Positions 18,924-26,109 of a stretch of 26,229 bases of DNA are shown in pieces. Origin of the DNA: a virus; the IMG/VR virus record IMGVR_UViG_3300038786_000076, positions 1 through 26,229 of that record; one strand, given 5' to 3'. The notes beneath the pieces were generated by a model. That model did no database searches. It saw only the letters and a list, made by a program, of their open reading frames with translations, and had not been told where the DNA came from. A program made the translations under genes and the position numbers. Position 1 is the first letter of the stretch. Every line of letters starts with the position of its first letter.

Positions 18924-21355
18924 TGGCTATTAAAGATAACTTTAAACAGAGTCACTTTGTATTGTATGAATTGCAGTTACCTTATCATACAGTGTGTACA
19001 CCAGTTGAGGGGGTGAATGAGGCTTGGCACACGCCGCTTACTTGCACTGAGCCTGTAAGTGACGCGACCTACTCGCTATGGTTCACTCGAAACACATCAC
19101 CTATCATGTCACCGCCTTCACAGTCAATCGGAATTAAATCCCGGCTAAATAGCTCAGTTTTCCGTGTCGTTCAAAATGGAAGTGAGGCAACACCTCGATT
19201 AAACGTTGCAGAAGGGATGGCAAGTCGCGGCAAGATGTCTGTGACAATGAGCGATTTCGATGGCGATCCTGGCCCAATTAATTTCAGTGATGCTGGCACT
19301 TTTTTCGGTAAACTATTAGCGCGGAATGTTTTAGACGGTAAAAAAATAATCAGCCACTACTACTCAATTACTCCTGAGTCAGCAACGCCGATTGAGGTTG
19401 GCTCCTCTACGCATTTCATAGAATCTTCATCGTTAACTGGTGGCAGATTCTCACTGCAAGCGAAAGATGCCTTAAAAGATTTAGAAGCATTTAGCCAACA
19501 GTTTCCGATACCTACAGAGATCGAGCTAGTTGGAGACATAACAGCAGATACAACAACGGTCACAGTTACAGACGGAAGCAAGGTGTCAATTGATGACGTT
19601 ATTATCATTGACAAGGAATTTATAAAGGTTCAAAGCATCGCAGGAAACGTGCTAACAACTTGCACGAGGGGGTCTACACTTGTTGCTGATGATTTAGTGA
19701 CTGTTATATCCAAAACAGAAAAGGAAGCGCACGCTGACGATTCAGCGGTGCAAATTTGCTATGTAATGAGCAAAACTTTTTTGCCGGATGCGCTAAAAGA
19801 TATCTTTAAAGCGGTAGGGCTTGAGGCGTATATACCAACAGTGCCAGACCAATGGTTCGACGAAATAAATGAATGGAACTCAATCGCGAATCTTTACGGC
19901 GTATTCCACAAGCCAGAGAAGGCGGTAGACTTAATTAACCGCTTGCTAACGGCTTACATGGTTGACATGTGGCTAGATCAACCAACACAAAAAGCAATCG
20001 TCAACGTATCGTCGGCGTGGAAATATGGAGAGCGAATCATTGAAGAAGGAAACGATTTACATGATCTAAAAACTTCAACGCAAGCAAACACGCGATTTAG
20101 CCGAGCGTATATCTACAATAAAAAGTATTACCAAGCAGAACCCGACGACTCAGTAAACTACTCACGGTTGACTTTATATAAAGACTTGGCAACTGAAACT
20201 AGCGATTTATACGGATCTATTAAAGTTAAAGAATTTGAACCGAGCAATTTTATAACGAAAGATAGCGCGTTTTCTTTGGTGTCGCGATACGTTGAAAGGT
20301 TCGCAAAAACTCCACAATTGTTTAGTTTCAAAATGGAGGAGCGAAAGCTAGCAGGGCTGGCGATTGGTGACGTTGTAAGCATTGTTACGAGAGATACACA
20401 ATCAGCAGCAGGATCATATTTAACAGCTAAATCAAGAGCGCAGTTAATAGAGATTAAACCGGGGCTTAATTCTGTTGGGCGCATTTACGACGTTAAAGCG
20501 CTGAGTTACATCCCTAGCTTAATAGGTGTCGGAAGTGATCAGATCTTAAAGTTTATAACTGGATCAGATAACGCACTGCCCAGCTTATTTGTTATAGCAG
20601 GAACTCCAAACATCAGGGTAGATGCTACCTTTATTTTCGACGGCGCAACAATCGGATCTGAATCAACAGATTCAGCTTCAATAAGAGCTGGCGGTTTTAT
20701 AGCAGGAAGCACGATAAAGCTGATATTTACAAACAACTCAAAGATATCAGCAAGAGGCGGTAATGGTGGCGATGCTTACGTGGACTCGTCTATAAATTTC
20801 ACCGGCGGAACTGCTGGCAATGGCGCTAATGGCGGTGCTGTATATCAGTCTGGTGGAGTGATCACTTCTATTTATTTAAACTACGGAGTTGTAGATTCTT
20901 ACTCAACAGCGGCAGAACTATATGCTCCTGGTGGCGGCGGAGGTGGCGCATCTGCTTATAGGTACGAAGAAGACCCTTATAGAGCGTATGGAGCGGCTGC
21001 TTCTGGCTCTGGCGGATCTGGAATACCTAGTGGTGGAGCTGGTGTAGCAACAACATTCAAAGGTGTTGCGGAGCAAGGTTTTGATGGTAGCTTTGAATTT
21101 GGCGGAGCAAGTAAAGCGGCTACTATGAATTACGGGGTGAGGTATATTTCAGCGATTGGCGGCGCAGGCGGCGGCTCTAGCAGTGGCGGCGCAGGAACAA
21201 AGGCATCCAGCGAAGCATCAGTTCTTGTATCCGGCTCAGGAGGCCTTGCTGGCGGCGCAATTAAAGGGACAGGAGTCACTATATACAATCTAGCAGCAAG
21301 CTCAGATAAATTTAAACCAGGCAACTCAGACGCATTCACATTAATTACAGTATAA
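18923..21355 (+). CDS. Tail tip hub protein with a glycine-rich C-terminal domain
   Basis: This 810-residue protein combines a tail hub body with an adhesin-like end. Residues 1-200 are sheet-rich; 200-270 contain a small barrel (GDITADTTTVTVTDGSKV, then FIKVQSIAGNVLTTCTRGS, a phrase common in phage tail tip proteins). Residues 330-560 include AVDLINRLLTAYMVDMWLD and KMEERKLAGLAIGDVVSI, typical of tail-associated hub proteins. From about residue 610 the protein is very rich in glycine, with runs such as GGNGG, APGGGGGGAS, GGAGGGSSSGGAG and GSGGLAGG, like polyglycine-helix adhesins. This end may be the receptor-binding part. It overlaps the previous gene by one base. Confidence 0.78.
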   Translation: MAIKDNFKQSHFVLYELQLPYHTVCTPVEGVNEAWHTPLTCTEPVSDATYSLWFTRNTSPIMSPPSQSIGIKSRLNSSVFRVVQNGSEATPRLNVAEGMASRGKMSVTMSDFDGDPGPINFSDAGTFFGKLLARNVLDGKKIISHYYSITPESATPIEVGSSTHFIESSSLTGGRFSLQAKDALKDLEAFSQQFPIPTEIELVGDITADTTTVTVTDGSKVSIDDVIIIDKEFIKVQSIAGNVLTTCTRGSTLVADDLVTVISKTEKEAHADDSAVQICYVMSKTFLPDALKDIFKAVGLEAYIPTVPDQWFDEINEWNSIANLYGVFHKPEKAVDLINRLLTAYMVDMWLDQPTQKAIVNVSSAWKYGERIIEEGNDLHDLKTSTQANTRFSRAYIYNKKYYQAEPDDSVNYSRLTLYKDLATETSDLYGSIKVKEFEPSNFITKDSAFSLVSRYVERFAKTPQLFSFKMEERKLAGLAIGDVVSIVTRDTQSAAGSYLTAKSRAQLIEIKPGLNSVGRIYDVKALSYIPSLIGVGSDQILKFITGSDNALPSLFVIAGTPNIRVDATFIFDGATIGSESTDSASIRAGGFIAGSTIKLIFTNNSKISARGGNGGDAYVDSSINFTGGTAGNGANGGAVYQSGGVITSIYLNYGVVDSYSTAAELYAPGGGGGGASAYRYEEDPYRAYGAAASGSGGSGIPSGGAGVATTFKGVAEQGFDGSFEFGGASKAATMNYGVRYISAIGGAGGGSSSGGAGTKASSEASVLVSGSGGLAGGAIKGTGVTIYNLAASSDKFKPGNSDAFTLITV

Positions 21356-21367
21356 CGGGATAATAAA

Positions 21368-22636
21368 ATGGTTGATTATGTAAGCACATTTACAGGGACT
21401 GAAGTGGATGATTATCTTCAGTTTTCAAAAACATCTCTTGAGGGGCTGTCATTGCCTTCAGTATCTAGTTTGCGGCTGTTAACTGCAAGCGATGGCGATT
21501 CAGCAAGCGTTTTCATTAACGGGGTAAGTTATTCATATGTCTTTTCATCGTCGTCTTCACAGTCAGATAATGGCGTTACGTGTATCTCTGACTCTAGTTT
21601 GGTAGGAAGATGGCAGCAATCAAGCACTATATTTGATAGTATATTTACTGTAAATGTCCCTACTGACTTTGCAACTCTTGAGTTAGCTGTGCAGTATGCG
21701 TCTAAGTATCGACCTACTTATATAAAGGCTACTGGGCAAGCTCAGAACAGAATCTTTATAAACATTGAGGCTGGCACTACTATAACATCTGGTATTGATG
21801 TTAGAAACCTAGACTTATCTTATATCTGGATAGTATCAGAGGATGCTATTGTCCCTGTTAACTACGACCCCGGCGTTGGTGGTTGGTTTATGTATGCTGA
21901 GAAAGGTGCAGTACAGTGTAGCATTAATACCATATTTGATATGCAAAGCATCGGCTGGGACGCTTACTATGTAAAATGGCATTCAGAAGGCTTTATTCAT
22001 GCTGGCGCTGGCTTTATTAACGCAGCTCATAATAATATAACAGCAAATTCAAGCGGTAGAATTTCAGGGCGCGAGGGGATATTTACCGGAGCTGGTTTAA
22101 ATGGAGCACAAGCTGAAAAATCATCATGGATTCAGTTGAGGGAAGCAGATGTTTCCGGAGCTACGTTGGAAGGTGTATATGCGCTTAACGCTTCAACTAT
22201 AGACGCGAGACAAGTCAATGCTGATAATTGTGGCGGTCACTCTATATTGGCAGAGCTTGCGAGCACAATAAACGCTTTCGGCATGAGTGGCGATAGTTCA
22301 GGAGGGATAACACTAAGAGCATCAGCCTGCTCAACAATAGAAGCAGGTCAATCTACGCTAACAAACTCCGGTGACAGTTGCGCTTTTGCTTCTAATGTAT
22401 CGCGTATTAACATTTCAAAAGCAACATGCACAAACGCAACTAACTCAGTTTGTTTATCATCTAGTGGCTCAACAATTAACGCTGAAAACGTAGACGGAAC
22501 GACAGCAGGAAGTGTAATAGCTGCGTTTAGAGTGCTCAGTGGTGGAATTGTAAACGCGCACAACACCTTTGGGACAATAAGTCTGGCTGCAATAAACACA
22601 ATTGAAGCGAATGGTATAATCTTCAAGCAGACTTAA
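21368..22636 (+). CDS. Beta-helix tail fibre or tail spike
   Basis: This 422-residue protein begins MVDYVSTFTGTEVDDYLQFSKTSL, an N-terminal head seen on many phage fibres. From about residue 95 to the end, short repeating strands with Ser, Asn, Thr, Ala and Gly turns (SSWIQLREADVSGATLEGVYALNASTIDARQVNADNCGG and onward) fit a right-handed parallel beta-helix, the fold of many tail spikes and depolymerases. No catalytic motif is evident. It lies at the end of the tail gene cluster, so host binding is the likely role. The ATG at 21368 follows GGGATAATAAA, 12 bases after the previous stop. Confidence 0.78.
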   Translation: MVDYVSTFTGTEVDDYLQFSKTSLEGLSLPSVSSLRLLTASDGDSASVFINGVSYSYVFSSSSSQSDNGVTCISDSSLVGRWQQSSTIFDSIFTVNVPTDFATLELAVQYASKYRPTYIKATGQAQNRIFINIEAGTTITSGIDVRNLDLSYIWIVSEDAIVPVNYDPGVGGWFMYAEKGAVQCSINTIFDMQSIGWDAYYVKWHSEGFIHAGAGFINAAHNNITANSSGRISGREGIFTGAGLNGAQAEKSSWIQLREADVSGATLEGVYALNASTIDARQVNADNCGGHSILAELASTINAFGMSGDSSGGITLRASACSTIEAGQSTLTNSGDSCAFASNVSRINISKATCTNATNSVCLSSSGSTINAENVDGTTAGSVIAAFRVLSGGIVNAHNTFGTISLAAINTIEANGIIFKQT

Positions 22637-22645
22637 GGTGATTTA

Positions 22646-22909
22646 ATGGATATATTCAAAAGAGTATTACTTGCAGCAAATCAGGCTGCTTGTTTAATCC
22701 TAACCGGTCAGAACGACTTAACTATTAGCGCGTGGGCTTACGTCAAAAAGATTGAAGATGATAAGCATTTTTGCAACAATGCTATTAATAAGCTGTTTTG
22801 GTGGCAGCCTAATCACTGTAAAAACGCACTAATATGGGAAATTGAGGAAGCAAGAAAGCAGCAAGAAAGGTTTAAAGCTGCTTATTTGATAGCTACTCAC
22901 TCAGGCTAA
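22646..22909 (+). CDS. Small phage protein after the fibre gene, 87 aa
   Basis: The protein reads MDIFKRVLLAANQAACLILTGQNDLTISAWAY and has a Trp-rich middle with FWWQPNHCKNA. It weakly resembles a family of small proteins often found after phage tail genes whose members have a DETLSSRA-like region and a conserved NHC-A motif; their function is unknown. Hydrophobicity is confined to residues 6-20 and is not a clear membrane helix. The ATG follows AAGGTGATTTA. Its last 17 bases overlap the end of the oppositely oriented rusA gene, so the two operons converge here. Confidence 0.68.
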   Translation: MDIFKRVLLAANQAACLILTGQNDLTISAWAYVKKIEDDKHFCNNAINKLFWWQPNHCKNALIWEIEEARKQQERFKAAYLIATHSG

Positions 22910-23252
22910 CTTTAATATCTACGCGGCCTCCCTTAACCTTTTCGCCTTTTGTAATTAAAAGGCGAATTACTTGCGCATCATCATTCCAGAAGTTGGCAAG
23001 TGATAGCGCATCAAACAGGCTCTTGCAGAAGTTATCAATATCGTAACGTCTTAATGAAGGTGGATTCAAAACAAGCTCTACACTTACGGGGTTTATTATT
23101 CCTTCATCTGAAAGCCCGATCTCTTTTAGTCGCTCAATAGCTTTGACTCTATAATCACGACCACGCTTTGTTAATATCATTCTATTTCTAAATGGTGACT
23201 TCCACGAGTTAACAGATGGCGGAAATGGCATGGTAAATTCATAATCAGACAT
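22893..23252 (-). CDS. rusA: RusA-type Holliday junction resolvase
   Basis: RusA dimers resolve Holliday junctions made during phage recombination. This 119-residue protein matches the family in length (E. coli RusA is 120). It opens with FTMPFPPSVNSW, and carries the catalytic acidic residues in RRYDIDNFCKSLFDAL (D71 and D73, with K77) and in WNDDAQV (D91/D92). The ATG at 23252 follows AAAGGAG. It is the last gene of the leftward early operon, together with ssb and an ERF gene, a normal recombination set. A perfect 10-bp inverted repeat lies within its 3' end. Confidence 0.93.
   Translation of the reverse strand: MSDYEFTMPFPPSVNSWKSPFRNRMILTKRGRDYRVKAIERLKEIGLSDEGIINPVSVELVLNPPSLRRYDIDNFCKSLFDALSLANFWNDDAQVIRLLITKGEKVKGGRVDIKVSLSE
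22941..22966. repeat. Perfect 10-bp inverted repeat inside rusA
   Basis: TTCGCCTTTT (22941-22950) and AAAAGGCGAA (22957-22966) are perfectly complementary around GTAATT. The repeat lies in the last third of rusA, 32 bases beyond the end of the convergent rightward gene. No T run follows the stem on either strand, but a hairpin here could still slow converging polymerases or shield 3' ends. Confidence 0.6.
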
Positions 23253-23265
23253 TCAACTTTCTCCT

Positions 23266-23571
23266 TTATAGCCCTATAGCTTCATCAATTTCTTTCTGCA
23301 ACTTTCGCTCGTTCATCTTATCTGCAAAAGCTACAAATGCCGATGCCTTTTTGCAGATTGCCGCCCTTGTCTGCTCCTTGCTAATTGGCGATCTTTCCTT
23401 GATTGATTGGTTAAAAACTCGCTCTTTTAATTTTAACTTGTCGCGCTTCATTTCTTCTCTGCAATCTATGCATATGTGCTTTAGCATCTCTCCAGGTGTG
23501 CCAAATGCTTTTAATCTATCTATAACATCAAATTCTCGGCCACACGGACCTAAACATTTTAATTTACCCAT
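23266..23571 (-). CDS. Zinc-ribbon-like hypothetical protein, 101 aa
   Basis: Two cysteine pairs, CLGPC near residues 6-10 and CIDC near residues 34-37, look like a four-cysteine zinc site. The rest is highly charged, Lys/Glu/Arg-rich helix (KRDKLKLKERVFNQSIKER). It lies between ssb and rusA in the leftward operon, so a DNA-related role is plausible, but I do not recognise a family. The ATG at 23571 follows AAGGATAAAATC, and a GC-rich hairpin sits just upstream of that ribosome site. Confidence 0.72.
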   Translation of the reverse strand: MGKLKCLGPCGREFDVIDRLKAFGTPGEMLKHICIDCREEMKRDKLKLKERVFNQSIKERSPISKEQTRAAICKKASAFVAFADKMNERKLQKEIDEAIGL

Positions 23572-23583
23572 GATTTTATCCTT

Positions 23584-23603
23584 AGCCCGGAGTTAACCGG
23601 GCT
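23584..23603 (-). other. GC-rich hairpin before the zinc-ribbon gene
   Basis: AGCCCGG (23584-23590) pairs perfectly with CCGGGCT (23597-23603) across a 6-base loop. On the leftward transcript it lies between the ssb stop and the AAGGAT ribosome site of the next gene. No T run follows on that strand. It may protect or attenuate the ssb message rather than end it. Confidence 0.5.
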
Positions 23604-23615
23604 TTGATTGGTTAA

Positions 23616-24125
23616 CTATCTTTGTTGACCTTGAAGCGGTGCGTCGCCCCATGATTGAGGCGCGGCTTGCTGTGGTTGGTGCTGCGGCGCTGGCTGTTGA
23701 TATGCAGGAGCCATTTGTGGTGCTGCTTGTTGCGCTGGTCTTGGTTGCGCTTGTTGCTGTGGTGCTGCTGATTGCCCTTGATTAACCTTGTTTAGCATTT
23801 CGAGCTTACTATCAAATCCGCGCAAAACAATCTCAGTACTGTATCGATCAGTGCCATCTTGAGCTTGCCATTTACGAGTTTGAAGCTTTCCTTCAATATA
23901 AAGCTTAGATCCTTTTTTTACATATTCACCAACAATCTCAGCTAGTTTGTCAAACACAGCGATTTTATGCCATTCTGTTTTTTCTTTCTTTTCTCCTGTT
24001 TGCTTATCTTTCCATGACTCGCTTGTTGCTAAAGAGAAATTAGCAACTGCTTTACCGTCTGGCATGTAGCGCATTTCTGGATCTTTGCCTAGATTACCGA
24101 TTAAAATAACTTTATTTACTGACAT
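23616..24125 (-). CDS. ssb: Single-stranded DNA-binding protein
   Basis: The first 112 residues are a standard bacterial-type OB fold: [36 protein letters not shown], the aromatic [22 protein letters not shown], and [15 protein letters not shown]. The C-terminal tail is rich in Gln, Ala and Pro ([16 protein letters not shown]). It ends [10 protein letters not shown] and lacks the acidic DDDIPF-type tip that binds host repair proteins in most bacterial SSBs. The stop is clear (TAG at 23616-23618). In the operon with ERF and RusA genes it protects ssDNA during phage replication and recombination. The ATG at 24125 follows CGGAGC. Confidence 0.95.
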   Translation of the reverse strand: MSVNKVILIGNLGKDPEMRYMPDGKAVANFSLATSESWKDKQTGEKKEKTEWHKIAVFDKLAEIVGEYVKKGSKLYIEGKLQTRKWQAQDGTDRYSTEIVLRGFDSKLEMLNKVNQGQSAAPQQQAQPRPAQQAAPQMAPAYQQPAPQHQPQQAAPQSWGDAPLQGQQR

Positions 24126-24172
24126 TTTATTGCTCCGTGTTGTTTAGGCTAGCAATTATACCAGCCTGTTAA

Positions 24173-24691
24173 TTATAAAAAACTTTGTATTTTAGCTTTG
24201 TATGCTGCATTTGTTATTTGATTTAACACTTCAGGATCTGCTTTTACCGCGTCAATCCAAGTTTGATCTGTGTTGGTTATTTTATCCGGTGATTTTACAT
24301 CACAAGCGTCATCATCTGTTTGAGCTAGACCAATTGCTGCGCAGTATGAATAACGGCGAATATATGTAATTGATGCGCCCATTGCTTGTGCAGGATTCTT
24401 ACCTCCACCACCAGCTAACACAGCTTTAGCCATTGTAACTGTTGAAGATATAAAGCCGCCTGATTCATGTGTCAGTATAGTCTCTAATGCAGTTCCTGCT
24501 TCTGTATCAGCAAGCATTTGAATAACCGCGAGCTTATTGTTTGCTAGTGGCTCCTGGGCTGTTTTAATGCACTGAGCTAGGTCTGCGTAGGAATACCCGT
24601 GGCCTGCTTTTGCTTTGAACGCTCCGGTCAATTCACTTTGCATCTTTGAGATTGCGGCGAATAACTCAGGTCGGTTATTTTCAGAAATCAT
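24173..24691 (-). CDS. erf: ERF family single-strand annealing protein
   Basis: ERF proteins anneal complementary single strands in phage recombination and genome circularisation. The key region at residues 99-130 reads NPAQAMGASITYIRRYSYCA and then GLAQTDDDA, the family hallmark. The N-terminal part has the helical AAISKMQSELTGAFK and the YSYADLAQ segment. I place the start at ATG 24691, because GAGG lies 8 bases upstream; the open frame extends 9 codons further without a ribosome site. The 172-residue product is close to the typical core length. It overlaps the 76-aa gene upstream by 11 bases. Confidence 0.92.
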   Translation of the reverse strand: MISENNRPELFAAISKMQSELTGAFKAKAGHGYSYADLAQCIKTAQEPLANNKLAVIQMLADTEAGTALETILTHESGGFISSTVTMAKAVLAGGGGKNPAQAMGASITYIRRYSYCAAIGLAQTDDDACDVKSPDKITNTDQTWIDAVKADPEVLNQITNAAYKAKIQSFL

Positions 24692-24911
24692 GACTGCATC
24701 CTCTTTCTGCTGCTTCAATAATTGAATCGCGCTCTTGATCTGCTGTTAGCTCAAAAAACAAGCTTATTGACTGAAGATTGCCATTATAAATGCGATCAGC
24801 TGCTAATACTAAATCTTCATCTGAAACTTCAGCAAGTTCAGTTCGCAACTCTTTAACGCGATCATCAAACTGGTTTTGTGCTAACTCAATTTTTGCATCT
24901 TTAATGTTCAT
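24681..24911 (-). CDS. Hypothetical early protein, 76 aa
   Basis: This small acidic helical protein (MNIKDAKIELAQNQFDDRVKELRTELAEVSDEDLVLAAD and onward) is not recognised. It ends with an EAAERGCSHDF tail. The ATG at 24911 follows AGGGGAG and overlaps the previous stop (ATGA). Its own end overlaps the erf start by 11 bases, so it is coupled to ERF and may assist recombination or be a neutral small early gene. Confidence 0.7.
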   Translation of the reverse strand: MNIKDAKIELAQNQFDDRVKELRTELAEVSDEDLVLAADRIYNGNLQSISLFFELTADQERDSIIEAAERGCSHDF

Positions 24912-25114
24912 TTTGACTCCCCTAATCCGTGTTTTAAAATCATCTCTAGTCGGTAATCAAATGATTCGTTATTGAAATTGTTCATCTTTGCTTTGATGTG
25001 CCCGTAATAATTAATAATGTAAATTGAAACATAATCGCGGTCAAAGTTAACGGTGACGCAAAAGCCTTGTTTGCGTAGCTTATCTATTACTTGCATACAT
25101 AAAAATAAGTTCAT
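24908..25114 (-). CDS. Hypothetical early protein, 68 aa
   Basis: Starting at ATG 25114, two bases before the upstream stop (TAA-C-ATG), the frame encodes MNLFLCMQVIDKLRKQGFCV and a strand-helix pattern (CVTVNFDRDYVSIYIINYYGHIK). The open frame extends upstream to 25195, but that would overlap the 66-aa gene and has no better ribosome site, so I use 25114. No family was recognised. Confidence 0.6.
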   Translation of the reverse strand: MNLFLCMQVIDKLRKQGFCVTVNFDRDYVSIYIINYYGHIKAKMNNFNNESFDYRLEMILKHGLGESK

Positions 25115-25115
25115 G

Positions 25116-25316
25116 TTAGTCGGCCATTTTGCGACCGTGGCCATAGCCGCGATCATTAGGTGAAAATGTTCTATCTGCGCTAATAGACTGCTCAAGCTTC
25201 TTATTCATGTTGCTGCACATAACGTCAAGAGTTCGGTTCATCTTGTCTTTGCGATCAACCTGATGCGCTTCAGGGTTGCTAACGATGCTAGCAACTAAAT
25301 CTAAGTTGGTTGCCAT
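25116..25316 (-). CDS. Hypothetical early protein, 66 aa
   Basis: I place the start at ATG 25316 (MATNLDLVASIVSNPEAHQV), because GGAGA lies 6 bases upstream; the open frame starts 5 codons earlier. The protein is helical and basic, with a Gly/Arg-rich end (DRGYGHGRKMAD). No family was recognised. It starts 2 bases after the stop of the small membrane-type gene upstream. Confidence 0.65.
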   Translation of the reverse strand: MATNLDLVASIVSNPEAHQVDRKDKMNRTLDVMCSNMNKKLEQSISADRTFSPNDRGYGHGRKMAD

Positions 25317-25318
25317 GA

Positions 25319-25471
25319 TCATTCTCCACACTCTAAATTATTATCAAAAACATAAGTTGCAGACTGGCAATTAACACTGTGCTGCAAAACTTCATCTTGG
25401 TAGTCCATTGTGCCGACTAAACAAAAAGCCGCGAATAATAAGCCTCCCCAAAATAACTCTTTAATTTTCAT
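25319..25471 (-). CDS. Small membrane-anchored protein, 50 aa
   Basis: ATG 25471 to TGA 25319-25321 encodes 50 residues. Residues 6-22 (LFWGGLLFAAFCLVGTM) form one hydrophobic helix, followed by YQDEVLQHSVNCQ and a short C-terminal tail with a second cysteine (NLECGE). This shape, one helix followed by a short polar tail with a conserved-looking Cys pair, recurs in small early phage proteins of unknown function. The ribosome site AAGGAAG lies 5 bases upstream. It is the first gene of the leftward operon, 32 bases after the -10 box. Confidence 0.65.
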   Translation of the reverse strand: MKIKELFWGGLLFAAFCLVGTMDYQDEVLQHSVNCQSATYVFDNNLECGE

Positions 25472-25502
25472 GCTGCTTCCTTGTTTGCGTTTCGATGGCT
25501 TA

Positions 25503-25531
25503 ACAATAGGCTTATTAGATTAAACTGTCAA
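25503..25531 (-). promoter_or_regulatory. Strong promoter for the leftward recombination operon
   Basis: On the minus strand, a perfect TTGACA (25526-25531) and TATTGT (25503-25508) are 17 bases apart, the best promoter in the window. It drives the small membrane gene, the small early genes, erf, ssb and rusA. It lies in a 153-base divergent gap that also feeds the rightward genes at 25625. Confidence 0.8.
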
Positions 25532-25571
25532 ATTATATTTAACGCTTTTTTGCAGTTAATTTATCGTTGCG

Positions 25572-25600
25572 AATATTTAATATAAGGCATACACTATAAC
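25572..25600 (+). promoter_or_regulatory. Candidate rightward promoter of the divergent region
   Basis: TATAAC at 25595-25600 lies 24 bases before the gene at 25625. The matching -35 position (25572-25577, AATATT) is poor, so activation or an unseen element may be needed. The gap from 25472 to 25624 otherwise holds AT-rich sequence and the leftward promoter. Confidence 0.35.
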
Positions 25601-25624
25601 TATCAAATCAACCGGAGTAATAAG

Positions 25625-25765
25625 ATGAATAAGAAACGAGTAACAGTATATTTTCAAGATGAAAGTTTAATAGCGTTTAGAGCTGCATGTAAAAAGAACG
25701 ATGTAACGATGGCAGCTAAACTATTGAAAATGGCGAAGGCATATACAAAAAAGGAATCCAAATGA
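25625..25765 (+). CDS. Tiny ribbon-helix-helix-like protein, 46 aa
   Basis: The frame encodes 46 residues with the pattern of a minimal ribbon-helix-helix DNA-binding protein of the Arc/Mnt kind. A strand KKRVTVYFQ is followed by a helix ESLIAFRAACKKND, a turn, and a helix MAAKLLKMAKAYTKK. The ATG at 25625 has CGGAGTAATAAG upstream, an acceptable ribosome site. It is the first gene right of the divergent promoter region, a typical place for a small phage regulator. The stop overlaps the next gene (ATGA). The fold is inferred from pattern only. Confidence 0.65.
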   Translation: MNKKRVTVYFQDESLIAFRAACKKNDVTMAAKLLKMAKAYTKKESK

Positions 25766-26109
25766 AAAACTATGAAGAAATGAGCGACTTTGAAATAAAT
25801 CAAGCTATTGCTATTGGCATACATTCAAAAATGTCTGTTGGTTACGATTACAGCAAGCATTTATCAGTTTCAACTAGTTACGATGGTGAGCGAGTTATCG
25901 ACTATTGCGGCGCTGAGCTAGACTATTGCAACAACCCTCGTGACGCATGGCCTATTATTTTAGAGAATAAAATATACCTGTATCCATATAACGAGAAATT
26001 ATGGCGAGTGTGCATTGTAACAAGTGGAAAAGTGACTTTGACGGCGATGAATGAAAACCCACTTAGATGCGCTATGATAGTTTATTTAATGAAGAGGGAG
26101 GCAAAATGA
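25762..26109 (+). CDS. NinX-like (DUF2591) phage protein
   Basis: This 115-residue protein matches the pattern of NinX/DUF2591 proteins of lambdoid and related phages. It begins MKNYEEMSDFEINQAIAIGI, has the central phrase DYCNNPRDAWPIILENKI, and ends ENPLRCAMIVYLMK. The molecular role of this family is unknown; members are early genes near replication functions. It overlaps the small regulator gene by 4 bases and the next gene by 4 bases. Confidence 0.85.
   Translation: MKNYEEMSDFEINQAIAIGIHSKMSVGYDYSKHLSVSTSYDGERVIDYCGAELDYCNNPRDAWPIILENKIYLYPYNEKLWRVCIVTSGKVTLTAMNENPLRCAMIVYLMKREAK

Noticed and set aside
25115-25195. Upstream extension of the 68-aa early gene
   Set aside because: It would overlap most of the end of the 66-aa gene; the ATG at 25114 directly after the upstream stop fits the coupled layout of this operon.
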